DNA of 42,497 nt from Acidobacteriota bacterium (GCA_003223315.1 QHYR01000254.1:1-42497), one strand, 5' to 3'. Shown: positions 16,692 through 25,968, numbered from the stretch's first letter. The notes: a model not told the origin generated them from the letters alone. Translations and numbers: made by a program.

Positions 16692-17778
16692 GAAGCCGCT
16701 CTTCCTTCTAATCGGTACGTCTCTTCTGGTCCCAGTCGCGGCCCTTCTGCTCGCTCAAGACTCGCGGCAGAAGCCGCAGGCACAAAAAACTCTGGACATC
16801 TATTTCCTAGACACTGAGGGCGGCCAGTCCACGCTTTTTGCTTCGCCGTCCGGAGAGTCGCTGTTGATGGATACCGGAACTAAGGACGGTGCGGGTCAGC
16901 AAGTTGACCGCATCATGGCCGCCATCAAAGAGGCCGGCATCCAGCAGCTTGATTACGTAATCGTGTCGCATTACCACGGCGACCACGTGGGCAATGCAGC
17001 CGAGCTGGCGAATCGGCTGCCGATTCGGCACTTCTTCGATCACGGGCCTTTTACGGTGGAGTTGCAGCCGAATCGCGCCGCCGCTTTTAACTCCTATCTG
17101 ACGGTGCGCGAGAGGGCTCGCGCCACGGTGCCAAAACCCGGCGACAAAATTCCGGTCGCGGGCCTCGACGTCGAAGTTGTGTCCTCTGCAGGCCAACTCC
17201 TTACTAGTCCAGTGGCAGCAGCTCCGGGTGCAGGGGTGCCGAATCCAGCCTGCCGGGAAGCCTCTGACAAAGTCCAGGACCCGACGCCGGAAAATTACGA
17301 GTCAGTGGGTATCGTGGTGCAATACGGGAGATTCAGGTTCCTCGACTTGGCCGATCTAACCTGGAATCAAGAAGAAAAACTGGTCTGTCCGAATAACTTG
17401 CTCGGCACGTTCGACGTATATCATACGACGCGCCACGGCACAGACTGGGCGGGTTCTCCGCCACTGGTGCACGGGGCCCGCGCGCGGGTAGCGGTGATGA
17501 ACAACGGCGCCAAGAAAGGCGGCACGCTGGACTCCTGGCGGATCATCCACGGCACGCCCGGGTTCGAAGACCTCTGGCAGGAGCACTATTCGGAATTGGT
17601 GGACAAAGAGCACAACCCACCAGAGAACTTCCTCGCGAATCTTAACGAGACGGATCACGGGTACACCCTCAAAATGTCCGTGCGCTCCGACGGCAGCTTC
17701 ACAATGAAGAACGAGCGAAACGGGTTCACGAAGGATTATCCGGCCGCGAAGGGCGCAGCGCTGACGTCGAACCGCTAG
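16684..17778 (+). CDS. Exported metallo-beta-lactamase-fold hydrolase (ComEC/Rec2-like type)
   Basis: A 364-residue protein with an N-terminal hydrophobic signal segment and cleavage near LLAQ. The fold is shown by IYFLDTEGGQSTLF, LLMDTG, and the complete zinc motif S-H-Y-H-G-D-H at about 95-101, followed by further strands and a G-T-D-W segment. The motif is intact, so a two-metal hydrolase is expected; the substrate is not assignable. It resembles the ComEC-associated subfamily of soluble MBL-fold hydrolases rather than antibiotic-hydrolysing enzymes. AAGGGAG precedes ATG 16684. It converges with the carboxylesterase gene, 51 bases away. Confidence 0.8.
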   Translation: MHKKPLFLLIGTSLLVPVAALLLAQDSRQKPQAQKTLDIYFLDTEGGQSTLFASPSGESLLMDTGTKDGAGQQVDRIMAAIKEAGIQQLDYVIVSHYHGDHVGNAAELANRLPIRHFFDHGPFTVELQPNRAAAFNSYLTVRERARATVPKPGDKIPVAGLDVEVVSSAGQLLTSPVAAAPGAGVPNPACREASDKVQDPTPENYESVGIVVQYGRFRFLDLADLTWNQEEKLVCPNNLLGTFDVYHTTRHGTDWAGSPPLVHGARARVAVMNNGAKKGGTLDSWRIIHGTPGFEDLWQEHYSELVDKEHNPPENFLANLNETDHGYTLKMSVRSDGSFTMKNERNGFTKDYPAAKGAALTSNR

Positions 17779-17829
17779 AATCGCGCACCAAGTCTGCTAC
17801 GTGGCGCTGCCCAACGCCGAACGCTGGTG

Positions 17830-19527
17830 CTACCTCTGCGCATGGCCACTGCCCCCATTTTCGCGGAAGTGTTGGTCCCACCAGGACAAGAAGTCCAAGC
17901 CGGCCTTGTTTTGTATTGATTCCGAATGTGGAGCGTCCTCGATATTCATCAATTGATCGTCCTTCGCATTGTAAGCGGGCCAATGAGCGAGCCCGGGGGC
18001 ATTCGGATCGCCCGTCTTCGCGAAGTTGGTCCAGTAAGATGACGCGATATCGGCCACCTTGAGGTCCATATCAGTCCACGGCAAATCCTTCACGTGCAGG
18101 TTATCCAACACGTAGAAGAACTCCGCGCCGTGTATCGCCCCGATCACTGGGAGTTGCGCCCCTGGAGTTGAGGGAACCGGTGGCTTGTGGCTAAAGTTAT
18201 AGAGGTAAGCTTTCCCCTTGCCGTCTTTTGATTGGAATTGAGCCCAAACCCGCTGGCCTTGGAGGATGGCGTCACGGCCGATGTCATGTACCTCCTTGGC
18301 AACCTCGGCCTCCGAATGGGCTGGATAAGCCCTCAACAGCCGGTCCGCTTGATCGCCAAAGGCTTTCTTGGCCCAAGCGGTATACTCCTCCGGAGTCCTC
18401 GGCGGATCGTTAGGGAGCTTGAGATAGAAATCCCATTCATTCAAGTTCTCGCCGATTCCATGCTCGTCATTGGTCGCGCCCGTCAGCAAGTAAACGTCGT
18501 TTTGTTTGCCTTGGTTGAAAATCGTGTTCACATCGTTCCGCAGGAAGTAGCCATCAATCTTGGCGTCGCCGTAGACTAGTTCGCGCCCCGACTTAGAGGC
18601 TACATCCTGGAGTTCCTTTGCGGACTTTGCGCGCATTTCCGCAAGGTTTTTGGCACCCACGCGTTGCTGAAACTTCAGACCTTCGGTTTCCGATTCGGAA
18701 AGGTTTATCATCCGGCCAAATGAAGTGTGGGAGTGGGCAATCACGCGTTCAAATAGGCCTCTTGCGAGGGGTGAAGCGGTCATGTTATTCACGCTCCGGC
18801 TCGCGGAAGAGTGCCCCATGAGCGTTATGTTATTCGGGTCGCCGCCGAAGGAGGCGATGTTGTTTTTTACCCAGCGGAGCGCCGCAAGCTTATCGAGCTC
18901 GGCGTAATTGCCGGAAGAATGGTGTTCGTCTTCTGCAGTCAATTCGGGCAGCGCGAGGTTACCGAAAATTCCAAGCCGGTAATTGGCCGTAACCCAAACC
19001 ACGCCCTTTTTGGCCATCATAGATCCGTCGAAGATCGCTTCCGAGCCCTCCCCGCTTGTCCCGCCACCGCCATGAAAGTAGACAATCACGGCCCGCTTTT
19101 CGTCTGGCGAATTTGCCGGTGTCCAAATGTTTAGATATAGGCAGTCCTCGCTCATCGCACTCGTTCCGGGTTCATCCCAGAGGGCGCCGATCGTGCCAAC
19201 GCCCGAGGGCGCTTGCTCAGCGCCGCCCTCGCGCTGCATGCACCGCGCGCTGAAGTGGTTCGCAGCTAAAACGCCTTGCCACGGCGCGACCTGCTGAGGA
19301 GGTTTCCAGCGGAGGTCGCCGACCGGCGGTGCGGCATAGGGAATACCGCGATACAGCCGGACACCCCATCCCCATGCGGGAGTACCGCTAATCATGCCGC
19401 CCTCTACATGAATCGGCCCCTGAAGGCCTTCTTGAGTAGCGGCAGAGCGCGCCGAGAAAACCCAACCGATTACGACGACCACGAGAACTGAACTCGCGAC
19501 GCAGACAAAATTAAGCGACTTTCTCAA
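17830..19527 (-). CDS. Exported type B carboxylesterase/lipase
   Basis: A 565-residue alpha/beta-hydrolase of the carboxylesterase type B family. It has a signal peptide, the family motif E-D-C-L-Y-L-N-I-W (127-135), the oxyanion loop H-G-G-G (152-155), the serine S240 in G-H-S-S-A (the usual elbow is G-E-S-A-G), and the late D-E-H-G and A-I-H-G-A-E-F acid/histidine region. It probably hydrolyses esters in the periplasm. The TTG start at 19527 is supported by GGAGG six bases upstream. The elbow has His for Glu and Ala for Gly, which may change substrate. It lies downstream of the GDT gene 19571-20410 by 43 bases on the same strand and is likely co-transcribed. Confidence 0.85.
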   Translation of the reverse strand: MRKSLNFVCVASSVLVVVVIGWVFSARSAATQEGLQGPIHVEGGMISGTPAWGWGVRLYRGIPYAAPPVGDLRWKPPQQVAPWQGVLAANHFSARCMQREGGAEQAPSGVGTIGALWDEPGTSAMSEDCLYLNIWTPANSPDEKRAVIVYFHGGGGTSGEGSEAIFDGSMMAKKGVVWVTANYRLGIFGNLALPELTAEDEHHSSGNYAELDKLAALRWVKNNIASFGGDPNNITLMGHSSASRSVNNMTASPLARGLFERVIAHSHTSFGRMINLSESETEGLKFQQRVGAKNLAEMRAKSAKELQDVASKSGRELVYGDAKIDGYFLRNDVNTIFNQGKQNDVYLLTGATNDEHGIGENLNEWDFYLKLPNDPPRTPEEYTAWAKKAFGDQADRLLRAYPAHSEAEVAKEVHDIGRDAILQGQRVWAQFQSKDGKGKAYLYNFSHKPPVPSTPGAQLPVIGAIHGAEFFYVLDNLHVKDLPWTDMDLKVADIASSYWTNFAKTGDPNAPGLAHWPAYNAKDDQLMNIEDAPHSESIQNKAGLDFLSWWDQHFRENGGSGHAQR

Positions 19528-19570
19528 GGCTCACCTCCCTCTCGGATTTTTTTCTTCGCGATTTCCCAAG

Positions 19571-20410
19571 CTACTTATTGGTTTTGCCGGCAGCGGGAGC
19601 GGCGACGAGTCCCTCATAATTGGCGGCCTCGGATGGCACGCACATCTGCTCGGGAAGTTCTCCCGTGGACCATGCGACCATCCCGGCGACACCGCCCTTT
19701 GTTGCCAGCCTGAAGACGAGCCCCGGCTGGGCAAGAAAAGGCTTCGTGTAGGCCTTGGGATCGTCAATCATTACGGTGAGTTTTAAATGATCGTGGTCCA
19801 GCCGGGTGTAGCGTTCCTCCACGCGCATCTCCACGCTGTGCGGATTACCATATACATCGAGCCAACTCCGATCATCGACGCCCGTCGTATTGATGACAAA
19901 TGCGTTTCCATCCCACCTGCCAACTGAATATCCATACCATCTCGGGTCAGGCCCGCCAGGCTGGCCTATATTCGTAGGAAGCTTGCGCCCATCGGTCCAA
20001 ATCTCTCGCCATACGGCCTGGTACTGAAAAAGTTGCACCGTTTCGGAAGGCGTTTGTACGAATTTCATGTGTCTGATTTCATAAAATAAATTGCGCGGAA
20101 AACCTAGCGGATCACACTTGATCATCGGGTCGTTTGATTCCTCCAAGGGAATCATCCGAGGTCCGTTGAAGGGCTTATGTTGCTCGAACTGTTCCTTTCC
20201 CCAGGGCGTCATGGGAGAAATTTCATTACCCGTGGTCACGCGCACGGGCGCTTCCCAAACTCCGGAGAGGTCATGAGGATCTACGGCCTCGGCGCTGGCG
20301 GCTTTACCTTGTGCCGTCGCCGCTTGGGGAGCAGTTTGAGACAGGAGGATAGACGAGATAAATAGCGCCGAAACGAACAGCGCGCTCATGGGGATCAGAT
20401 GATGTCGCAT
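19571..20410 (-). CDS. GDT-family exported protein, CDPLG type
   Basis: A 279-residue member with a signal peptide, the motif D-P-H-D-L-S-G-V-W, K-C-D-P-L-G-F-P-R (central Cys), [31 protein letters not shown] and a terminal E-Q-M-C-V-P-S. The G-D-T position reads G-N-A here. ATG 20410 is chosen because AAGGAG lies seven bases upstream. It stands downstream of DUF6152 gene 20502-20936 on the same strand (91 bases), and the carboxylesterase follows. Function is unknown; the CDPLG subtype includes 21813 and 23265. Confidence 0.75.
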   Translation of the reverse strand: MRHHLIPMSALFVSALFISSILLSQTAPQAATAQGKAASAEAVDPHDLSGVWEAPVRVTTGNEISPMTPWGKEQFEQHKPFNGPRMIPLEESNDPMIKCDPLGFPRNLFYEIRHMKFVQTPSETVQLFQYQAVWREIWTDGRKLPTNIGQPGGPDPRWYGYSVGRWDGNAFVINTTGVDDRSWLDVYGNPHSVEMRVEERYTRLDHDHLKLTVMIDDPKAYTKPFLAQPGLVFRLATKGGVAGMVAWSTGELPEQMCVPSEAANYEGLVAAPAAGKTNK

Positions 20411-20501
20411 TTCGAAACTCCTTGCCTTAAAGCCGCTTCCGGTTGCAGCGTCAATTGGATTCAAGCCTGAGATCAGGCGATCAAAGCCTGATTCGTGAAT
20501 G

Positions 20502-20936
20502 TTACTCAATCCCTTTTCGCTTGGCCTCTTCGCGTTCCGCGTCAGTCCCTCCGAGCGGGACGTCTTTGAATTCCCGGCCGTCGGCCAGCACGATCTTATT
20601 AATAATCCCTACAGGTGTGCCGGCCTTCGCCCGAAAGATGTAGACAGTGACTACCTCGCCAGGATGCACGACGTCCCGCGTCCAACCAAAAGGGCCCACC
20701 GCGGCTGGACTGCCCGTTTCGCCGACCCAATGCACGACGTTGCCGTTATCATCCTTTATGTCGAACGTGAGGATATTATGTGGATTGGCCCAGAAGAATT
20801 TCGTCACCGTCGCGTTCTTCAGGGCGACTAGGTCCTTCATGTCGTACGCTACGTTTCCGTGATGCGCGAAAACCGATGCACTAGTGGCGAGAAAAACTAT
20901 AACCACAGCGAGCATTACCGCGAGCTTGCCCTTCAT
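20502..20936 (-). CDS. DUF6152 exported small protein with N-terminal HHG
   Basis: A 144-residue protein. The signal peptide ends in S-V-F-A, and cleavage there gives a mature N-terminus of H-H-G-N-V-A-Y-D. The core has the OB-like strand pattern ATVTKFFWANPHNILTF, D-D-N-G-N-V-V-H-W-V-G-E and a V-V-T-V-Y segment. The HHG start and the N-P-H motif are shared with the three other copies in this window. DUF6152 has no known function. GGGAGG lies six bases before ATG 20936. It precedes the GDT gene 19571-20410 on the minus strand. A metal role is considered in the findings. Confidence 0.82.
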   Translation of the reverse strand: MKGKLAVMLAVVIVFLATSASVFAHHGNVAYDMKDLVALKNATVTKFFWANPHNILTFDIKDDNGNVVHWVGETGSPAAVGPFGWTRDVVHPGEVVTVYIFRAKAGTPVGIINKIVLADGREFKDVPLGGTDAEREEAKRKGIE

Positions 20937-21227
20937 ATCATGCCTCCCGCGAGTGCAGAATAGTGGCTCTTTGACTCTAGTACCCTGTCCCAAAACGTGT
21001 CAACCGGGGTTTGGGTCAGCAGGAAGCGGAATTCACATAAGACTGACAGAGTTGTTACCGGGAGACGAAGTAAAGGTACCGATTCTTTTTCTTGCAAGTG
21101 CCGTGCATCGATGAAGTGGCCGCCAAGCGCAAGCGTTGACTTGTGCCGGAACGTGTCTTACGATCACGGCTTATTGGGAACCAGTCTTCTTAACGACGCG
21201 GTCGCTCCAGATCACGTGAGGTTCGTT

Positions 21228-21644
21228 GTGAGAGGCAGGTCCTTAATTGGTTTTGCCCTGGCGATGGGCGTTTTGAGCGTTTCGGTGCTGCTATTCGCAC
21301 ACCACGGAAATAATTCGTACGACAGCGGGAAGAGAATCACTCAGAAGGGGATCGTCACGCAATGGATTTGGTCCAATCCGCATTGCTTATTGCGGTACGA
21401 CGTCAAGGATGAGAACGGCCAAGTGGTACATTGGCTGGCGGAGACCCAAGCCCCGGTAAACATGATTGCTGGCGGCTGGAGGCAGACCTCTTTCAAGTCT
21501 GGCGATGAAATTGCCATCACCATTGAACCAATGAAGAATGGCCGGACTGCCGGGCGCATCGAATACGTTACGTTGCCTAACGGTACGACATTGCATGGCC
21601 AGACGGAGTTCAAAGAAGATCAGTACGCCGCCCCGAAGAAATAA
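21228..21644 (+). CDS. DUF6152 exported small protein with N-terminal HHG
   Basis: A 138-residue copy on the plus strand. The hydrophobic signal ends in L-L-F-A, giving H-H-G-N-N-S-Y-D as mature start, then N-P-H-C-L-L-R-Y-D-V-K-D-E-N-G and V-V-H-W-L-A-E. The GTG at 21228 is chosen over upstream in-frame starts because GAGG lies six bases before it and the resulting protein begins with a short charged region and then the signal. It stands alone, facing away from DUF6152 20502-20936 and converging with the GDT gene 21813-22718. Function is unknown. Confidence 0.75.
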   Translation: MRGRSLIGFALAMGVLSVSVLLFAHHGNNSYDSGKRITQKGIVTQWIWSNPHCLLRYDVKDENGQVVHWLAETQAPVNMIAGGWRQTSFKSGDEIAITIEPMKNGRTAGRIEYVTLPNGTTLHGQTEFKEDQYAAPKK

Positions 21645-21812
21645 CTGAAAAATATCGTTCTCCGACCGAGATTAGCGACCCATAGCCAGAAGCCCCTAGG
21701 CTGATTTGTATCCTGCCTGACACCGCGTTCTCGGGTCGCCTCGACTCGGTTTCATGCGCAGCTTTTGACCGATCTGCGATGGATCCGAAGAGTTCGCGCC
21801 GGCCTGAAGGAA

Positions 21813-22718
21813 CTATCGTCCAGGTCCGTTGGGGTCCGGCCCGTCAGTAAGGTTGTTGTATCTCGAGCGCTCCACGGGTGAGCAGTAAAATTCCATGACA
21901 TCGGTGCCGGGGTCTAGCAACTTCATCGGTAACTTATCTAAAGTCGCCCAAGACTTTGTATATATCTTCGGGTCGTCAATTGTCTCTGACAATTCCAACG
22001 TATCATAGTTCACGCGGTGGTAGGTTTCCGTCACCTTGATCTGATCGCTGATCGGCCGGCCGGTAGCATCAAGCCACACTCGGTCTTCCGGCATCGTTCC
22101 GACTGTCTGAACGACCAGGGTGGTATCGTCCACCCATTTGCCGACTGAATAACCATAAAACCGTTGCTCTCGCTGCCCATTCCCTATTTGCACGCCGGCT
22201 TCTATTACTTTGGGAAGCTCGCGCCCGTCTGTCCAGATGATGCGCCAGCGGTTGTCATACTGATAGAGCACCACCACCTTGACGTCGTCTTGAAAGATTT
22301 GCGTTTGCCTCAGTTGATAATGATTCACGTGAGGAACGCCTAGCGGATCACAGAGCTCTCTCGGATCGTTCTCTTCTCCGGGACCAACTGCATCGTAGCC
22401 TTCGAGCGGCTTATGAGACTTGTACAGTTGCAATCCGTAAGGAGTGTACGGCAACTGATGTTCGGGCTTGCCGTCATTTGGCACTGTCTGCACGCCGCCT
22501 GCCTGGACGGCATTGGGCGCGTACCACATGCCGGAAATGTTGTGGCGCGGAGCAGGGGCTGGCGGCTTCTGATTCTGCTGATTCTGCTGATCCTGCTGCT
22601 TCTGCCTTCCGGGTCCCTGGTTAAACCAAATCCAGCCATTTTGAGCAAAACCCGACGAGGAGAAGGCCAGCACACCCGCAAAAAAGAGTATCAGAACCGC
22701 GAAGCGCCGGTCACCCAT
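21813..22718 (-). CDS. GDT-family exported protein with Q/N-rich linker
   Basis: A 301-residue member with a signal peptide ending S-G-F-A-Q, a Gln/Asn-rich linker (Q-Q-D-Q-Q-N-Q-Q-N-Q near residue 43), then H-N-I-S-G-M-W, L-C-D-P-L-G-V-P-H, I-W-T-D-G-R-E-L-P, V-G-K-W-V-D-D-T-T-L-V-V, I-D-D-P-K-I-Y-T-K-S-W and a terminal E-F-Y-C-S-P-V. The GDT position carries V-D-D-T. GGAGG lies six bases before ATG 22718. It follows the DUF6152 gene 22741-23208 by 22 bases and is the last gene of a three-gene minus-strand operon. Function is unknown. Confidence 0.75.
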   Translation of the reverse strand: MGDRRFAVLILFFAGVLAFSSSGFAQNGWIWFNQGPGRQKQQDQQNQQNQKPPAPAPRHNISGMWYAPNAVQAGGVQTVPNDGKPEHQLPYTPYGLQLYKSHKPLEGYDAVGPGEENDPRELCDPLGVPHVNHYQLRQTQIFQDDVKVVVLYQYDNRWRIIWTDGRELPKVIEAGVQIGNGQREQRFYGYSVGKWVDDTTLVVQTVGTMPEDRVWLDATGRPISDQIKVTETYHRVNYDTLELSETIDDPKIYTKSWATLDKLPMKLLDPGTDVMEFYCSPVERSRYNNLTDGPDPNGPGR

Positions 22719-22740
22719 TCGGTCCCTCCTTCCCCCGAGC

Positions 22741-23208
22741 CTAATTCTTCGCCTTGTCGGCCTCTGCGGCCTCGCGATTCTTAGTCCGCGCGGCGCGTTC
22801 TTCCTCTGTTCCACCGGCCTGCCGCGACCACCGCAATACCGTCGTCCCATCTGCTCTCTTGATCTGGTCAATCACGCTATTGGGTGCACCTGACTTCGCT
22901 GGGCGGACGTACATGATCACTGCGTCGCCTGGCTTGAGCGTATCCCTGGTCATACCGCCATCGGCCATCAGCGACTCTGGCGAAGCGAGCTCGCCTGTCC
23001 ACTGCACAACTTTGCCGCTGTCATCTTTTACGCTCCAGACGACCAACACATGAGGATTTCTCCAAACGTAGTCCACGACCGTACCTTTTTGCGCGACTTC
23101 GCCAGCCTGCCAGAGCGCGGTGCCGTGATGTGCCAGAACAGGCCAATTCGCCACGGGAAATACCAGGATAGCAAACAGCGCTGTAATCTTGAGCGAGCGT
23201 CGCAACAT
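22741..23208 (-). CDS. DUF6152 exported small protein with N-terminal HHG and charged tail
   Basis: A 155-residue copy with a signal peptide ending W-P-V-L-A, giving H-H-G-T-A-L-W as mature start, then [15 protein letters not shown] and Q-W-T-G-E-L-A. It has a charged extra tail ([12 protein letters not shown]) ending in K-A-K-N. GGAAGG precedes ATG 23208. It sits between GDT genes 23265-24119 and 21813-22718 on the minus strand with short gaps (56 and 22 bases), a likely operon. This tight linkage is the best evidence in the window that the two families act together. Confidence 0.82.
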   Translation of the reverse strand: MLRRSLKITALFAILVFPVANWPVLAHHGTALWQAGEVAQKGTVVDYVWRNPHVLVVWSVKDDSGKVVQWTGELASPESLMADGGMTRDTLKPGDAVIMYVRPAKSGAPNSVIDQIKRADGTTVLRWSRQAGGTEEERAARTKNREAAEADKAKN

Positions 23209-23264
23209 GACTGATACCTTCCTTTTGCAAAATGTTACTCCAGGAATCCAAGACCAGCTTGCCT

Positions 23265-24119
23265 TCACTTAGCTGTAGCCGCATCCGCGGGTAGTGTGTT
23301 CCGATTGTTGAAATCAATCGAATCCGATGGCACGCACAGATATTCCCCGATCTCCGCGTTAGGGCGGAGCGTGGCCGTGCCAGTTGTCGTCCAAGCCTGC
23401 GTATATACCTTGGGGTCGATAACCGTAAGGGTGGCCTGAAGCATTCCGTAGTTGAGTCGCTTGTAAGTTTCCACGACCCGCATTTCGGAAGTATGCGGAA
23501 AGCCGTGGCGGCGCCCCCGGCGGTCTTCGGAAACCCAGGACCTGTCGTCGAAACCGCTCGTCTCGACGATGAATGTGTCTCCGTCCCATCGGCCGACAGA
23601 ATATCCCATGTATCGCAGAATTGGCGGATGTGGCGGCAGCTTGCGCCCGTCGGTCCAAATGGTCCGCCAGGTATGGCTCAACTCAAAAAATTGCAAAACT
23701 CGGTCGGGCAACTGGATGAACTCCATCCCGTAGTTGTATGCGAATGCCCGTGGATAACCCAGGGGATCGCAGATATTCATAGGATCCTTTGAATTCCACT
23801 CGGGTGAGTCACTCTTGGTGGCGTTGTATAACGTTTGTCCGTAAGGAGTAAAGGGCGGAAGCGTCTTCAGGTCCAGCTCAATACCGTTGTCGCCCCAAAC
23901 CCCGGATATATCATGCGGATCGAATGCGTGTGTATCAACGTTTGCCTTTTTTCGGTCCTCCGCCACATGGGCTTCGTTCTCGCAGCGCGGACACGTCTTC
24001 CAGCCGGGCCCCGGCGTAACTAAAGGCACCTCCAGCCCAGGCTTCTGGGCCCACGCGGCCCGCCCGGAGCCCAGAAACGCCGCTAACAATATAACGCTCT
24101 CAATCGTAAAGTTTCGCAT
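23265..24119 (-). CDS. GDT-family exported protein with CxxC motif
   Basis: A 284-residue member with a signal peptide ending A-A-W-A-Q, then C-P-R-C-E near residue 43 in the linker, [49 protein letters not shown] and E-Y-L-C-V-P-S. The CPRC pair is seen only in this member and could form a disulphide or bind metal. ATG 24119 is chosen over the TTG nine bases upstream because GGAG then has usable spacing. It is the first gene of the three-gene operon with DUF6152 and 21813. Confidence 0.75.
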   Translation of the reverse strand: MRNFTIESVILLAAFLGSGRAAWAQKPGLEVPLVTPGPGWKTCPRCENEAHVAEDRKKANVDTHAFDPHDISGVWGDNGIELDLKTLPPFTPYGQTLYNATKSDSPEWNSKDPMNICDPLGYPRAFAYNYGMEFIQLPDRVLQFFELSHTWRTIWTDGRKLPPHPPILRYMGYSVGRWDGDTFIVETSGFDDRSWVSEDRRGRRHGFPHTSEMRVVETYKRLNYGMLQATLTVIDPKVYTQAWTTTGTATLRPNAEIGEYLCVPSDSIDFNNRNTLPADAATAK

Positions 24120-24236
24120 TTGGTTCAAACTCCGCGCGAACTTTTGCCATAGTAGCCGAACCGCGATTCGTATTGCAACGTGCCGCTAGTGTGAGCTAAC
24201 TTAGCCCCACCTCGATCCATGCGGAGTGACACATCC

Positions 24237-25313
24237 ATGAAATGCCGTCACATAACTCGGTTTTCCGCCGCGTTGCTGCTAAGTGTCGCCATTCCAAATG
24301 TGGCCGGCGCCCAAGGTTCAAAAGAGGCAGCGCAGGTCCACTTGGACAAAGCCAAGGCGGCAGCGTGGCGACCGGGCGACGGCCTCAACGACCTCACGCA
24401 CCTATACGAGACGGTTTGCGGGCCCGCCTTGAATCCGAAAGGCCCCCAGGAACCTCCCGACGTTGCGCCGCCACCGCTGTCTCAACGAAAAGTTCCGCCC
24501 CGCTCAGACTGGTACCAGGAGCCAGCGAAGGTTTTCGATAACCTCTATTGGCTCGGTAGCTGGGGCAGTGCTACCCGCGTTCCTGACAGGCCAGGAGGAG
24601 ATTCGACCTGGGCGGTGACAACCTCATCGGGAATCATCTTGATCGATAGCGGCTACGATTACAGCGCCCCGACCTTGATCACTGAGGGATTGAAGAAGAT
24701 GGGTCAGGATCCGGCCCAGATCAAATATGTGATTCTGAGCCATGCGCACGGTGATCGTTATTTCGGGTCAAGGTATATCCAAGATACCTATGGCGCGCAC
24801 ATCATCATGTCCGAAAAGGATTGGGATGTGCTGGCGAGGAGCGACGAACCCAACGAGATCAAGCCGAAAAAGGATATGGTCGCAACGGATGGCATGAAAG
24901 TGACGTTAGGGGACACAACCCTCACCCTCTACCTCACACCAGGCCACACGCCCGGCACGATTTCGACCCTAGTTCCGCTCAAGGACGGAAATGAAAAACA
25001 CATCGGCGCCGTATGGGGTGGCATCAACCCCAGTCTAATAAGGTATCGGGTGAAGTATTTCGCCGACTGGCCCGAGAGTCTTAAATCCTGGAGTGCGTCG
25101 GCCGCACGGTTTCAGACAATCGCGGCGAAAGCTGGCGCCGACACATATCTTACGATCCACCCGTTCTATGACAATGCACTGGAGAAAATCCATCTTCTGC
25201 AGTATCGCAAGCCCGGGAGCCCTCATCCGCTCGTGAGCAAAGACAATCTGAATCGTTTTTTGACCATCATCAAAGAATGCTCGGATGCGCAACTGGCCCG
25301 AATTGAAGACTAA
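24237..25313 (+). CDS. Exported B3-like metallo-beta-lactamase-fold protein with altered metal motif
   Basis: A 358-residue protein with a signal peptide ending A-G-A-Q. The MBL core is shown by IILIDSGYD, the motif S-H-A-H-G-D-R (about 168-174), P-G-H-T-P-G-T near 236-241 and a late T-I-H-P-F that could supply another metal ligand. The metal motif normally reads H-x-H-x-D-H, so the last ligand is Arg. A single-zinc or modified centre is possible. The substrate is unknown and an antibiotic role should not be assumed. The ATG at 24237 is chosen because the signal peptide is then of normal length and GGAG is about ten bases away; an ATG at 24219 would add six residues. Confidence 0.75.
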   Translation: MKCRHITRFSAALLLSVAIPNVAGAQGSKEAAQVHLDKAKAAAWRPGDGLNDLTHLYETVCGPALNPKGPQEPPDVAPPPLSQRKVPPRSDWYQEPAKVFDNLYWLGSWGSATRVPDRPGGDSTWAVTTSSGIILIDSGYDYSAPTLITEGLKKMGQDPAQIKYVILSHAHGDRYFGSRYIQDTYGAHIIMSEKDWDVLARSDEPNEIKPKKDMVATDGMKVTLGDTTLTLYLTPGHTPGTISTLVPLKDGNEKHIGAVWGGINPSLIRYRVKYFADWPESLKSWSASAARFQTIAAKAGADTYLTIHPFYDNALEKIHLLQYRKPGSPHPLVSKDNLNRFLTIIKECSDAQLARIED

Positions 25314-25450
25314 GCATTGGCCTTTTCTCCAGTATTGATTTGGGAACATCAAGTCTGGACGTTGTGTACCAAATTCTGTTGAAAAGCGAAGACCCGGTGT
25401 GTTACGCAAAAACTCCGTACGCGCGGAATCTGACTCAGCGCTCTCCAACC

Positions 25451-25713
25451 GATCCAGAGGCCGCCGCGATCCTCAAGAAAAATGCGCGGGGCCATGAAGC
25501 CGGGTTCGCGCGCAATGCTCATGGAGGAACTCGTTGCAGATCCTCCGAAGCCCACGCGAGGGACATGGTTGGATCCGCATATGCTGATCATGACCGGAGG
25601 CCGCGAGCGCACCGCAGCCGAATATGGCGAGCTTTATGCCGATGCCGGCCTGGAGCTGGAGAAAACCGTCTCCACGCCGTCGCCGCACAGCATCATCATC
25701 GGACGCCGATGGA
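25451..25713 (+). pseudogene. C-terminal fragment of a SAM-dependent O-methyltransferase, frameshifted
   Basis: The sequence encodes D-P-E-A-A-A-I-L-K-K in one frame, then, after one extra A in the A-run near 25477-25481, M-R-G-A-M-K-P-G-S-R-A-M-L-M-E-E-L and the late segment H-M-L-I-M-T-G-G-R-E-R-T-A-A-E-Y with H-S-I-I-I-G-R-R. This is the typical end of hydroxyindole/acetylserotonin-type O-methyltransferases (the R-T-x-x-E-Y helix). The catalytic and SAM-binding N-terminal part is absent, so the remnant is not functional. It runs directly into the next fragment. Confidence 0.6.
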
Positions 25714-25968
25714 GACGCCATAACGGGAACGCTGGCATTCTCTCATCCTCAGGGCGGACGCGTTCAAGTGTCGATCTCTTCGGGTGTAGTGTCCGGCGAT
25801 TCTGTGACCTTCTCCGGCCAGACCAACTTCCCGATGGGCGCCATCGAACTCACGTTTCATGGCAAGGTCAAAGACACGAATCTCAACGGAACCGCCGACA
25901 TGACACTAAGGGCTCTACTGCTGGGCGCGGAGACGAACCCGGCGTCGCTCAATCTAACAAGGCAATGA
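25708..25968 (+). pseudogene. C-terminal fragment of a secreted beta-rich protein, fused to the methyltransferase remnant
   Basis: About 86 residues of a beta-rich domain (G-D-A-I-T-G-T-L-A-F, Q-V-S-I-S-S-G-V-V-S-G-D-S-V-T-F-S-G and A-E-T-N-P-A-S-L-N-L-T-R-Q) end in TGA. The pattern resembles the C-terminal extension of acidobacterial secreted amidohydrolase-like proteins, but the parent is not known. It begins in a different frame from the methyltransferase fragment, with a short GACGCC direct repeat near the junction, and has no start or ribosome site, so it is a relic. Confidence 0.5.

Noticed and set aside
17830-19527. Reading the two MBL-fold genes and the esterase as antibiotic resistance
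   Set aside because: The MBL subtypes, the altered metal motif in one and the catabolic neighbours give no support for antibiotic hydrolysis.
22560-22600. Short tandem repeats of CTGATTCTG type resembling a satellite or CRISPR
   Set aside because: They encode the Gln/Asn-rich linker of a GDT protein on the minus strand, with unit length of about nine bases and no spacers.
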